Below are positions 7,280 to 14,738 of a stretch of 30,720 nucleotides of DNA, one piece after another; within the stretch, counting starts at the first letter, position 1, and each line of letters begins with the position of its first letter. Location of the stretch: positions 1 to 30,720 of the forward strand of contig SXIZ01000312.1 in NCBI GenBank assembly GCA_005779525.1, written 5' to 3'. The DNA comes from Methylococcaceae bacterium (lineage in GTDB: Bacteria > Pseudomonadota > Gammaproteobacteria > Methylococcales > Methylomonadaceae). Made by a program: the position numbers and the translations under genes. Under the pieces are notes generated by a model, which was given only the letters and a program-made list of their open reading frames with translations, was not told where the DNA came from and ran no database searches.

Positions 7280-7852
7280 CTATTCCAGCAACTCGGTCTG
7301 GGCATCGCGATATTTATCCGAGATTTTTAATAATACCAGCACCGCTCCCGCCCCACCGTCGCGGGGTGCAGCCGAGCAAAATGCTTGGACGTCTTGGTGT
7401 TGGCGTAGCCACAAGTTGAGATGATTTTTTAACACCGGATGGTTATCCGCTGAGCGATAGCCTTTACCGTGAATAATATGCACGCAACGGTAACCTTCTT
7501 CTACGCAGTGATGCAGAAATTTTAAAAGGTGTTGTTTAGCGTGTTGGCTGGTTAAGCCATGTAAATCTAATTCCGCATCGAGACCATACTGGCCTTGACG
7601 TAGTTTTTTTAAGACTTTCTTTTGTAGACCAAACCCTAAATAATTCAGGGTGTCTTCATTGCTGACAGTTTCAGCATTAATTTCTCGCGCGTGGTCTAGC
7701 TTGCTAGCGTAATCTGGATCGCTGCTTCTAGGTCGAGGCGGGGGTTTTTTATCGGGCGTCAAATGCAAACGATTGTTCGTAATACGTTGCACCTGACCAA
7801 CGGTTTGTCGAAACAGCTCCAGTTCGTTATCTGGGATGGATTTTTTGGACAC
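7280..7852 (-). CDS. Smr-domain protein (SmrA/SmrB-like)
   Basis: A 190-residue protein with an N-terminal extension (1-85, with the conserved LELFRQTVG start and a Pro-rich linker) and a C-terminal Smr domain at about 92-185. Both Smr motifs are present: LDLHG (95-99) and HGKG (128-131). E. coli relatives of this size are SmrA and SmrB; SmrB cleaves mRNA between collided ribosomes and SmrA has been described as a nuclease. The sequence does not decide between them. It follows the TlpA-like gene on the same strand by 46 bases, so the two may be cotranscribed. Confidence 0.85.
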   Translation of the reverse strand: MSKKSIPDNELELFRQTVGQVQRITNNRLHLTPDKKPPPRPRSSDPDYASKLDHAREINAETVSNEDTLNYLGFGLQKKVLKKLRQGQYGLDAELDLHGLTSQHAKQHLLKFLHHCVEEGYRCVHIIHGKGYRSADNHPVLKNHLNLWLRQHQDVQAFCSAAPRDGGAGAVLVLLKISDKYRDAQTELLE

Positions 7853-7898
7853 CTAGACCTCGTCGTCAGTCAGCTTACAAGCACAGAGTCTCGTCGGT

Positions 7899-8435
7899 TT
7901 AGGATAAATAAGGCGCAAGCAAGCCTCGCATTTGTTCAGGATTAAATTTTCCGATAATTTGTTTGACCATTAAGCCGTCGGGTGAAATGACGAAGGTGGT
8001 GGGGGTTGCTAGGATTCTGCCAAATGCGAGTGCATGTTGCGCTTGTACATCCAGGGCGACGGTATAGGGAATTTGTTTCATGCGCGTCATCTCAACCACA
8101 TGGCTGGGTAGGTCATGATACATATTGACTGCGATAATCTCTAAGCCGCGAGCATGGTAGGCTTCATAGAGTGCAATTAAGTCGGGAATTTCTTCCACGC
8201 AGCTATGGCAATCCGTCGCCCAAAAGGTGACTAACACGGGTTTGCCGCGTAAAGCTTGTAAATCGGTGCTTTTGCCATCGATCCCGGTAAACACGACTTT
8301 AGGCGCTGGGGGAGGAGGCTCAGGGTGCCATAAACCTAAAGCTACCCCCAGCGTGAGGACCAATGCGCCCAATAACAGGCGTTTTAGCCAGACGGGTAGT
8401 TGAGCGAGAGTTGATTTAGGCGCTGAAGTTTGCAT
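7899..8435 (-). CDS. TlpA/ResA-like membrane-anchored thioredoxin
   Basis: A 178-residue protein with one N-terminal membrane anchor (about 17-36, RLLLGALVLTLGVALGLW), a Pro-rich linker and a periplasmic thioredoxin fold. The redox motif is C76-H-S-C79 in FWATDCHSCVEE, with the cis-proline at P145 (ATPTT). TlpA/ResA proteins reduce or deliver thiols in the periplasm, often for cytochrome c or copper-centre maturation. No cytochrome maturation gene is adjacent, so the target is unknown. Confidence 0.87.
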   Translation of the reverse strand: MQTSAPKSTLAQLPVWLKRLLLGALVLTLGVALGLWHPEPPPPAPKVVFTGIDGKSTDLQALRGKPVLVTFWATDCHSCVEEIPDLIALYEAYHARGLEIIAVNMYHDLPSHVVEMTRMKQIPYTVALDVQAQHALAFGRILATPTTFVISPDGLMVKQIIGKFNPEQMRGLLAPYLS

Positions 8436-8531
8436 GTATTACGGCGTTTAGCAGAGTTTTTTAGTAGAAGGGATTATAACAAAGCTGCTAAGCTATGTAA
8501 TTTGCTTAATTAGCGTAACGTAATCAGATTA

Positions 8532-8795
8532 CAGCAATTCTAATTATGGGAATGCAATATAATCAATAATGAGAATTGCTGCAAAATTGTCGGGTTAGGT
8601 GCGCGGGTAAATTAAATGTCTATTTAAAATGGGTGTGTTGCGCACCCAACCCGACCTACGTGATCCTGACAAATTTCATTAGGCATAAAAAAACGGTAGG
8701 TCGGGTTAGCATAGCGTAACCCGACAGCAATAAGGACTCCATTGTCAGCAATTCTCATTATGGGAGTGCAATAGAATCAATAATGAGAATTGCTG
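8532..8795. repeat. Composite palindromic repeat cluster (MITE-like)
   Basis: Two 50-bp copies in the same orientation, 8532-8581 and 8746-8795, identical at 47 of 50 bases; each is itself a hairpin with a 16-bp stem CAGCAATTCTCATTAT / ATAATGAGAATTGCTG (one mismatch in copy 1). Between them are two hairpins of a different family: TCGGGTTAGGTGCGC (8590-8604) with its near-complement at 8640-8654, and TCGGGTTA (8701-8708) with TAACCCGA (8717-8724). Together they fill most of the 428-base gap 8436-8863. No coding frame was found there. Confidence 0.85.
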
Positions 8796-8863
8796 CTCAA
8801 AGTAGACCGAATTTATCGGTTATTTGATTAATAAGCTCAGTTTTTGGATAAGAGTAAGGTGAT

Positions 8864-9508
8864 ATGAAGTTTGAGATAGTCTGTTTTGATTGTGATAGTA
8901 CTTTGAGTGCGATTGAAGGGATCGATGAGCTGGCGCGGCGGGTTGGATTAGGTGAGCAAATGGCGGCGTTAACGCATGCGGCGATGAATGGCGAAGTCCC
9001 CTTGCAAGACGTTTATGCACAGCGCTTGGACGCAATTCGCCCTGATCGTGCGGCGATAGCTTGGGTCGCAGATTTGTATATTGCGCAGCTTGTCGACGGC
9101 GCACGCGAGGCGGTGAGCCAGTTACAAGAACAGGGTGCAAAAGTGCATATCATCAGCGGCGGTTTGCGGCAGGCTATTTTACCGTTGGCGCAGTTTTTAG
9201 GTATCCCTGCAGAACAGGTGCATGCGGTAGATGTGTATTTTAATGCTGATGGCAGTTATCAGGATTTTGATCGCACCGCACTCTTGGCGCAAACCGGGGG
9301 TAAAGCTAAAGTTTGTCGGCAATTAAATCCCAAGCAACAAACGCTAGTGATGATCGGTGATGGGCAAACGGATTTGGAAGCACAGCAAGCAGGGGCGGTT
9401 GTCATTGGTTTTGGCGGGGTGGTGGCGCGTCCTGCAGTTCAAGCGCAAGCGGATTATTTTGTCAGTGATGCACGCTTAGATGGCGTGTTAAGGTATATTT
9501 TAGATTGA
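8864..9508 (+). CDS. serB: Phosphoserine phosphatase
   Basis: A 214-residue HAD-superfamily enzyme closely resembling the human-type phosphoserine phosphatase: FDCDST (nucleophile D9, D11), EGIDELA, ISGG (97-100), GGKAKV (K147/K149) and IGDGQTD (D166, D170), plus the IGFGG ending. It hydrolyses O-phosphoserine, the last step of serine synthesis. It is shorter than E. coli SerB (322 residues) because it lacks the N-terminal ACT-like extension. AAGG lies just upstream of the ATG. It appears to be a single-gene unit. Confidence 0.87.
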   Translation: MKFEIVCFDCDSTLSAIEGIDELARRVGLGEQMAALTHAAMNGEVPLQDVYAQRLDAIRPDRAAIAWVADLYIAQLVDGAREAVSQLQEQGAKVHIISGGLRQAILPLAQFLGIPAEQVHAVDVYFNADGSYQDFDRTALLAQTGGKAKVCRQLNPKQQTLVMIGDGQTDLEAQQAGAVVIGFGGVVARPAVQAQADYFVSDARLDGVLRYILD

Positions 9509-9553
9509 TGCATTTTAGTGAATTCAATCCTGAGGGTGAATTCCAGCACTAAT

Positions 9554-9578
9554 ACTTACCTAGATTTTCTAGGTAAGT
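9554..9578 (+). terminator. Hairpin after serB
   Basis: Perfect 10-bp stem ACTTACCTAG / CTAGGTAAGT with a 5-base loop, 45 bases after the serB stop. GC content is low and no T-tract follows, so intrinsic termination is uncertain. Confidence 0.45.
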
Positions 9579-9679
9579 GGGTGCTTGGATGAGTCGGGTT
9601 GATACTAAAACTCCTGCGCCAAAAAACATCCATTTCCGTTACAATGACTGCATTCGTTTTGCTTAAGGAATGATGATGT

Positions 9680-10891
9680 ATGTTGCCTAGTGTAAATCTC
9701 TATTTAATTGCTTTAGTCAGCGCGCTCCTGAGTTTGACGTCTGTTGGAGTCGATGCTGCCGATAAGGTACAGCAAATCCGTATCGCTTATCTTGGGGTAC
9801 AGGCACAACCGAGTGCGGCACTCTCCAATTTGGATGCTTTTATCAGTAATTTGGGTGAGCCAGGCGCACAATTAGGGATTTTAGATAACAACACCACCGG
9901 ACAATTTATCGGGCAAAATTTTAGCTTGGATAAGTACATAGCTCCAAGCGCAGAAGAGGTATTACCGCTGTATAGCAGCAAAATTGCCAACAAATACGCC
10001 TATATATTATTAAACCTACCTGCCGATAAGATTCTTGCGATCGCAGACAGCAAAGTGGAACAACGTCCCTTGTTGTTTGATATTGCAAGCCGGGATGATG
10101 CGCTACGCAATGAACAATGTCGTGCGAATGTATTACATATTTTGCCTAGTCGGGCGATGCGCGCAGATGCCTTAGCACAATTGATGCTAAAAAAACGCTG
10201 GCAAAAATGGTTTCTGGTCGTTGGTAATACCCCAGAAGATAGGTTATTTGCAGAGAGTATTAAACGAGCGGCCAAACGCTTTGGTATGAATTTAGTTGCG
10301 GAAAAAACTTGGGATCATACCTATGATGCACGCAAATCCGAACAAGCTGACATTCCGGTGTTTACCCAAACTGAAGACTATGATGTCTTAGTGGTTGCGG
10401 ATGAGCAGGGAGTGTTTGGTGAATATCTGGCTTATCGTACCTGGCGGGCGCGCCCGGTGATTGGTTCTCAAGGCTTAGTGGCCACTTCCTGGCACAAAAC
10501 CCATGAACAGTGGGGAGCGACCCAAATTCAAAATCGCTTTAAAACAGCCGCTGGACGCTGGATGGAGGAGGGGGATTATGCGGCCTATTTAGCTGTGCGT
10601 ACGCTCGGCGAAGCAGCAACGCGCACGCATTCTGAGCAATTAGATAAAATTCTTGGGTATATCAAGACTGAACAGTTTAATTTACAGGGTTACAAGGGGA
10701 ATCCGCTGTCATTTCGTGCATGGGATGGTCAGTTACGACAACCTATTTTACTCGCCGCAGACCGCTCTATGGTTGCAGTTGCGCCTATAGAAGGTTTTTT
10801 GCATCCTAAAACCGAACTCGATACCTTGGGTTTTGATCAACCTGAGTCTAAATGTCAGATATATTCTGTAACCTCCCTTGAGACTAAATAG
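9680..10891 (+). CDS. Periplasmic binding protein of the PQQ-alcohol-dehydrogenase-associated ABC type
   Basis: A 403-residue protein with a signal peptide (cleavage after VDAA at about 27) and a type-I periplasmic binding fold of the branched-chain amino acid receptor kind. IRIAYLGVQ at the start, CRANVLHILPSRAMRADAL and KRWQKWFLVVGN in the middle, and WDGQLRQPILLA near the end recall the family annotated as the substrate-binding component of the PQQ-dependent alcohol dehydrogenase system. Ligand unknown. No permease, ATPase or PQQ enzyme gene is adjacent, so it is an orphan receptor here. AAGGA lies 10 bases before this ATG. A run of three out-of-frame ATGs at 9670-9678 begins a 6-codon frame overlapping the start. 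Confidence 0.75.
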   Translation: MLPSVNLYLIALVSALLSLTSVGVDAADKVQQIRIAYLGVQAQPSAALSNLDAFISNLGEPGAQLGILDNNTTGQFIGQNFSLDKYIAPSAEEVLPLYSSKIANKYAYILLNLPADKILAIADSKVEQRPLLFDIASRDDALRNEQCRANVLHILPSRAMRADALAQLMLKKRWQKWFLVVGNTPEDRLFAESIKRAAKRFGMNLVAEKTWDHTYDARKSEQADIPVFTQTEDYDVLVVADEQGVFGEYLAYRTWRARPVIGSQGLVATSWHKTHEQWGATQIQNRFKTAAGRWMEEGDYAAYLAVRTLGEAATRTHSEQLDKILGYIKTEQFNLQGYKGNPLSFRAWDGQLRQPILLAADRSMVAVAPIEGFLHPKTELDTLGFDQPESKCQIYSVTSLETK

Positions 10892-11282
10892 TCAAAATCA
10901 CCCTCATATCAGCTTGCAGGGTAAAAATAAGATCGGAAAAATGTGATGTAGTTTGCATTTATGTCTGTGTCAGCGATTGGAATATTCGGCACCACATCTA
11001 TAATGTAGAGCAATTTAGTAAAGAACTCTTAAGTATTATTAAATTTTGTTGAATAGTACTGTTAAAACAATACATTATTTGGTGGGCTGATTTGCTTAAA
11101 TGTTATTTTTCAGGCGAATTTTCCTTTGTTCGCTAGGGTTTATCCTGAGTATCCATAGTCTCTCCCGTGGATAATGCCTCTAAATGTTAGTAGTATGAAT
11201 TGACACCTGAGTCTGGCGTATTTTCTTGGAATGTAACTTCCAACTTACCTATAGCACGAGTATCGATAGAATAAGGATCAGT
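10892..11282. other. Non-coding gap before the chemoreceptor
   Basis: A 391-base AT-rich gap with no credible ORF. A possible promoter TTGAAT, 16 bases, TACATT lies near 11048-11075, and a small repeat TATCCA / TGGATA lies at about 11149-11172. I recognise no known RNA element or flagellar-type promoter here. Confidence 0.3.
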
Positions 11283-12899
11283 ATGTTTACTAACACCACC
11301 ATTAAATCTTTGTTAGTCATGATTGCTGGAATATTGGGAGTAGCCAATATTTTATTTGTACTATTTCTTTGGCAGGTTTTTCACTCTATTGATTTAAGAA
11401 TTGTGGAAGATGTTCGACAGCAAGCCACTTCCGATTTCTTATCGGATACCCGATTTCATGTGGTTGAGATTCAGCAATTTTTAACTGATGTTGGCGCAAC
11501 TCGTGACGAAGAGGGATTTGAAGACGCGCAGAAACATTTAAATCTAGCGTTGTCCAACCTGAATAAAGTTGCTCAGTCTAAGCCTGAGCATCAGACACAA
11601 TTGGATGAAATTAAAACCCAAATCAATTTAATGCACGCTGCGGGCGTCAATATGGCTTGGGACTATATCAAGTTTGGGACTGAAAAAGGTAATTTGTCCA
11701 TGAAGCGGCCCGGTGAGGGCTTAGATGATACCGCTGCCCGATTGGCAGATGAATTGCAGGTTATCAATGATCTTCAAGCTAAACAATTACATGACGCCAG
11801 ACAGGCCCTAAAAAACGATCTAGATCGCTATCGACAGTTGACGATTACGGTTTCGATGCTGTTGCTGTTCTTTGTGCTAGCGTGCTTAGCGTTGTTGTAT
11901 TTAAAAATTCAAGCCCCGTTGGCTGCTTTAAAACTGTCGCTCGAAAAAATCAAACAGGGGGGCGGTGATTTGACGCGACGTATTCAAAATCAAGGAAATA
12001 ATGAGGTTGTTGAAATTGTTATCTTATTTAATGATTTTCTTGGGTTGCTTCGAGATTTGATGTTACAAGTATTTCATGAAACTGAAGCGCTAGTAATAAC
12101 TGCAAATCGACTGAGCAAAATGTCACAAAGTGCTCAAATCGAAATGCAAAAACAACAACAAGGCACAGATCAAGTTGCTGCAACGGTAACTGAACTGGCT
12201 TCTACGGTCAATGAGGTCACAAATAATACGATGCATGCTGCCGAAAATGCACACCTTAGCAATCAAATTGCAAGAGAGGGCAAACAAATGGTTAGTAATA
12301 CCGTACAAGCGATACAAACCTTATCGCAAAATATTGATCGTGCGAGCAATGTTATCGGTGCGGTAGAACGTGACTGTGAAAATGTCAGTACGGTATTAGA
12401 TGTAATTAAGAGTATCGCAGATCAAACAAATTTATTGGCGCTGAATGCCGCGATTGAGGCGGCTAGAGCAGGCGAACAAGGGCGGGGATTTGCCGTGGTT
12501 GCAGATGAAGTTCGCACGTTAGCCAGTCGCACGCAAGCATCGACCCATGAAATCCAAAATATGATTGAGCGTTTACAGCTTGGCTCGGGGGAAGCGGTCA
12601 AGGCCATGGCGGATAGTCAAAATCAATCCAAGCAAACGGTCACCGCGATCCAAAGCACTGGAGCATTACTGGATAACATTGCTCAGATGGCGGAAGAAAT
12701 TTCAGAGATGAATAGCCATATTTCTGTTGCCGTCACCGAACAAAAAATGGTGGTCGAGCATATTAATCAAAATATTATCTCGATCAATGATGTAACGATT
12801 GCGACGAGTTCGGATGCCCGTCAAATTGCTGATGAGGCCACCCATTTGCAAAAAATTGCCAGTAATTTGCAGACATCAATTGCGCAATTTAAGCTTTGA
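11283..12899 (+). CDS. Methyl-accepting chemotaxis protein
   Basis: A 538-residue chemoreceptor from the ATG at 11283, which has AAGGA 5 bases upstream; an earlier in-frame ATG at 11226 would add an unlikely N-terminus. Order: TM1 (about 8-31), a periplasmic helical domain (about 32-183) of four-helix-bundle size, TM2 (about 185-207), HAMP (about 208-260, with LKLSLEKIKQGGGDLTRRI), then the signalling domain. The hairpin tip carries IADQTNLLALNAAIEAARAG and GRGFAVVADEVRTLA, diagnostic of MCPs. It relays a ligand signal to CheA/CheW. No che gene is nearby and the ligand is unknown. Confidence 0.93.
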   Translation: MFTNTTIKSLLVMIAGILGVANILFVLFLWQVFHSIDLRIVEDVRQQATSDFLSDTRFHVVEIQQFLTDVGATRDEEGFEDAQKHLNLALSNLNKVAQSKPEHQTQLDEIKTQINLMHAAGVNMAWDYIKFGTEKGNLSMKRPGEGLDDTAARLADELQVINDLQAKQLHDARQALKNDLDRYRQLTITVSMLLLFFVLACLALLYLKIQAPLAALKLSLEKIKQGGGDLTRRIQNQGNNEVVEIVILFNDFLGLLRDLMLQVFHETEALVITANRLSKMSQSAQIEMQKQQQGTDQVAATVTELASTVNEVTNNTMHAAENAHLSNQIAREGKQMVSNTVQAIQTLSQNIDRASNVIGAVERDCENVSTVLDVIKSIADQTNLLALNAAIEAARAGEQGRGFAVVADEVRTLASRTQASTHEIQNMIERLQLGSGEAVKAMADSQNQSKQTVTAIQSTGALLDNIAQMAEEISEMNSHISVAVTEQKMVVEHINQNIISINDVTIATSSDARQIADEATHLQKIASNLQTSIAQFKL

Positions 12900-12966
12900 A
12901 GCTTTATTGGACCGAAGTCGAACTGATTGGTTATTGCTCAGGTAGGCTGAGTTTTAACAAATAGCT

Positions 12967-12975
12967 TGGTATAAT
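12967..12975 (+). promoter_or_regulatory. Extended -10 promoter of dapA
   Basis: TG-G-TATAAT is a perfect extended -10 box, 40 bases before dapA. The matching -35 region (CTGAGT, 17-base spacing) is weak, as expected for extended -10 promoters. dapA and bamC are predicted to be read from here. Confidence 0.65.
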
Positions 12976-13014
12976 GCTAGAATTTATAATGAACTTCTTT
13001 AAGGCAAGAGTGAA

Positions 13015-13890
13015 ATGATTCAAGGTAGTATTGTTGCATTAGTGACACCCATGGATGAACAGGGTGCAGTGGATAAGGTCAGTTTGCGTAAATTAGTGGA
13101 GTTCCATATTGCTCAAGGTACAGATGCCCTCGTTGCCGTAGGAACCACCGGTGAGTCCGCAACCCTAGATGAAGCTGAGCATTGCGACGTCATTAAAACT
13201 GTTGTGGAATATGTCGCGGGTAGAATTCCGGTCATTGCTGGCACGGGCGCAAATTCAACCACTGAAGCCATTGCCTTAACTCGTAGCGCAAAAGCTGTAG
13301 GTGCGGATGCCTGTTTATTAGTGACTCCCTACTATAACAAACCCACGCAAGAAGGTTTGTATCTGCATCATAAAGCGGTAGCTGACTCGGTAGATATTCC
13401 ACAAATCTTGTATAACGTTCCGGGCCGAACTGGCTGTGATATGTTACCTGCGACCATAGGCCGATTATCGGCCGTCCCCAATATTGTGGGGGTGAAAGAA
13501 GCCACCGGAGATTTATCCCGTATTCAACAAATACGCGCTGTGTGCCCTGAGGATTTTGCTTTGTATACCGGAGATGACGCGAGTAGCTGTGAATTTTGTT
13601 TAATGGGGGGGCATGGCTCGATTACCGTGACGGGTAATGTAGCACCTCGGCAAGTGCATGAGATGATAACAGCCGCCATGGCCGGAGATCGTGTGACCGC
13701 CGAAGCCATTGACGCCAAACTTACCGGATTGCATAAACAGTTATTTATCGAATCTAACCCGATTCCTGTGAAATGGGCGGTTGCCAAACTTGGATTGATG
13801 GGCAATGGCATTCGCTTACCGTTAACGTGGTTATCTGAAGATTGTTATGCTGCGGTTAGCGCTGCAATGCAACAAGCAGGTGTACTTTAA
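13015..13890 (+). CDS. dapA: 4-hydroxy-tetrahydrodipicolinate synthase
   Basis: A 291-residue enzyme of full family length. It condenses pyruvate with aspartate semialdehyde in lysine and diaminopimelate synthesis. All key residues are at the E. coli numbers: GTTGE (T44, T45), Y107 in YYNKPTQEGLY, Y133 in YNVPGRTG, R138, and the Schiff-base lysine K161 in GVKEATGD. It starts at the ATG at 13015 with a purine-rich ribosome site. Its TAA shares one base with the bamC ATG (TAATG), so the two are translationally coupled, the usual gammaproteobacterial dapA-bamC pairing. Confidence 0.97.
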   Translation: MIQGSIVALVTPMDEQGAVDKVSLRKLVEFHIAQGTDALVAVGTTGESATLDEAEHCDVIKTVVEYVAGRIPVIAGTGANSTTEAIALTRSAKAVGADACLLVTPYYNKPTQEGLYLHHKAVADSVDIPQILYNVPGRTGCDMLPATIGRLSAVPNIVGVKEATGDLSRIQQIRAVCPEDFALYTGDDASSCEFCLMGGHGSITVTGNVAPRQVHEMITAAMAGDRVTAEAIDAKLTGLHKQLFIESNPIPVKWAVAKLGLMGNGIRLPLTWLSEDCYAAVSAAMQQAGVL

Positions 13891-14639
13891 TGTTTATGCC
13901 GATGCGCAGTTTGACACTCATACTACTCGTCCCCGTCATCACAGGGTGCAGTACCATTAAAAGCTATTTTCCAGACAAGGAAAAAGATTATCGTTTTACG
14001 GCCGAAATACCCGAATTGGTAATACCTGAGGATTTAAAACAGAGTCCAGTTGTGGATGCCGCCACACCATTAGCTCCAAACCCATCCGTTCAAGAAAGTC
14101 CGGCTAAAGTTAGTGACTCTGCAAAACCTGCGACTGTGGCCTCAGGAAAACCAGCCGACGCTATGCAGAATTCCTTGCCAGATCTTCGTCAGCCCGTGAA
14201 TGAAAAAGATTACACGACTGATGTGGATTTGACTGAATTACCCGAAAATACCGAAGCAAAGTTAATTCACACTGCTGGTGGGGCTGCGTTACTGCAAGTC
14301 AATCAGACGTTATCGCGATCTTGGCGGATTGTCAGTCAAGCGTTAACCCGTAAGTCGGTGGAAGTCACGCAACGTAAAGTCGATGAGCATTATTTTTTGG
14401 TGCAGTTTGAGCCTGTGGTCAAAGAACTAAAAGATGACTCCATTTGGGACAGCTTGGATTTTGTCTTTGGGCCAGAAAATAATCAGGAACAAGAGTATCG
14501 GATCAGTCTGCTCGCCAAAGACCAGCAAACCGACATTCAGGTATCCCCAGTTAACCAAGCAAGTTGTAGTAATGATCAATGTGTACAATTATTAACGTTG
14601 CTACAGCAAGCGATTACTGAAGTAACCCAAAAAAAATAA
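13890..14639 (+). CDS. bamC: Outer membrane assembly lipoprotein BamC (short form)
   Basis: A 249-residue lipoprotein: signal peptide with lipobox VITGC (C20), then STIKSYFPDKEKDYRF, which resembles the conserved N-terminal stretch by which BamC contacts BamD. Residues about 40-115 are Pro/Ala/Ser-rich and probably disordered. One helix-grip-like domain follows (about 120-249, AALLQVNQTLSRSWRIVSQAL). E. coli BamC has 344 residues and two such domains, so the second is absent or very reduced here. It belongs to the BAM complex that inserts outer membrane proteins. Identification rests on the lipoprotein form, the N-terminal motif and the position after dapA. Confidence 0.82.
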   Translation: MFMPMRSLTLILLVPVITGCSTIKSYFPDKEKDYRFTAEIPELVIPEDLKQSPVVDAATPLAPNPSVQESPAKVSDSAKPATVASGKPADAMQNSLPDLRQPVNEKDYTTDVDLTELPENTEAKLIHTAGGAALLQVNQTLSRSWRIVSQALTRKSVEVTQRKVDEHYFLVQFEPVVKELKDDSIWDSLDFVFGPENNQEQEYRISLLAKDQQTDIQVSPVNQASCSNDQCVQLLTLLQQAITEVTQKK

Positions 14640-14643
14640 TGTC

Positions 14644-14684
14644 TCTGACATCATGTGCACGGCTTGTGTGAACCTGATGTCAGA
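14644..14684 (+). other. Hairpin between bamC and purL
   Basis: Perfect 10-bp inverted repeat TCTGACATCA (14644-14653) / TGATGTCAGA (14675-14684) with a 21-base loop. No T-tract directly follows. It could terminate dapA-bamC or shape the purL leader; no PurR-type operator is visible. Confidence 0.4.
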
Positions 14685-14738
14685 AGGTGATTCTATTGCC
14701 ATTTGGCAAACTCTCTTATTTTTCTAAAGATATTACCC

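Noticed and set aside
8532..8795. Fur boxes in the AATGAGAATTGCTG arms of the 50-bp repeats
   Set aside because: Only half of the Fur consensus matches; the other half is absent, and the sequence is explained by the hairpin repeat.
9670..9690. Six-codon leader peptide before the PQQ-type binding protein
   Set aside because: It is probably a chance run of ATGATGATG next to the ribosome site; too short to support as a gene.
14703..14738. Longer purL start at a TTG
   Set aside because: The extra 12 residues are not like the family N-terminus; the ATG at 14739 gives the expected length.
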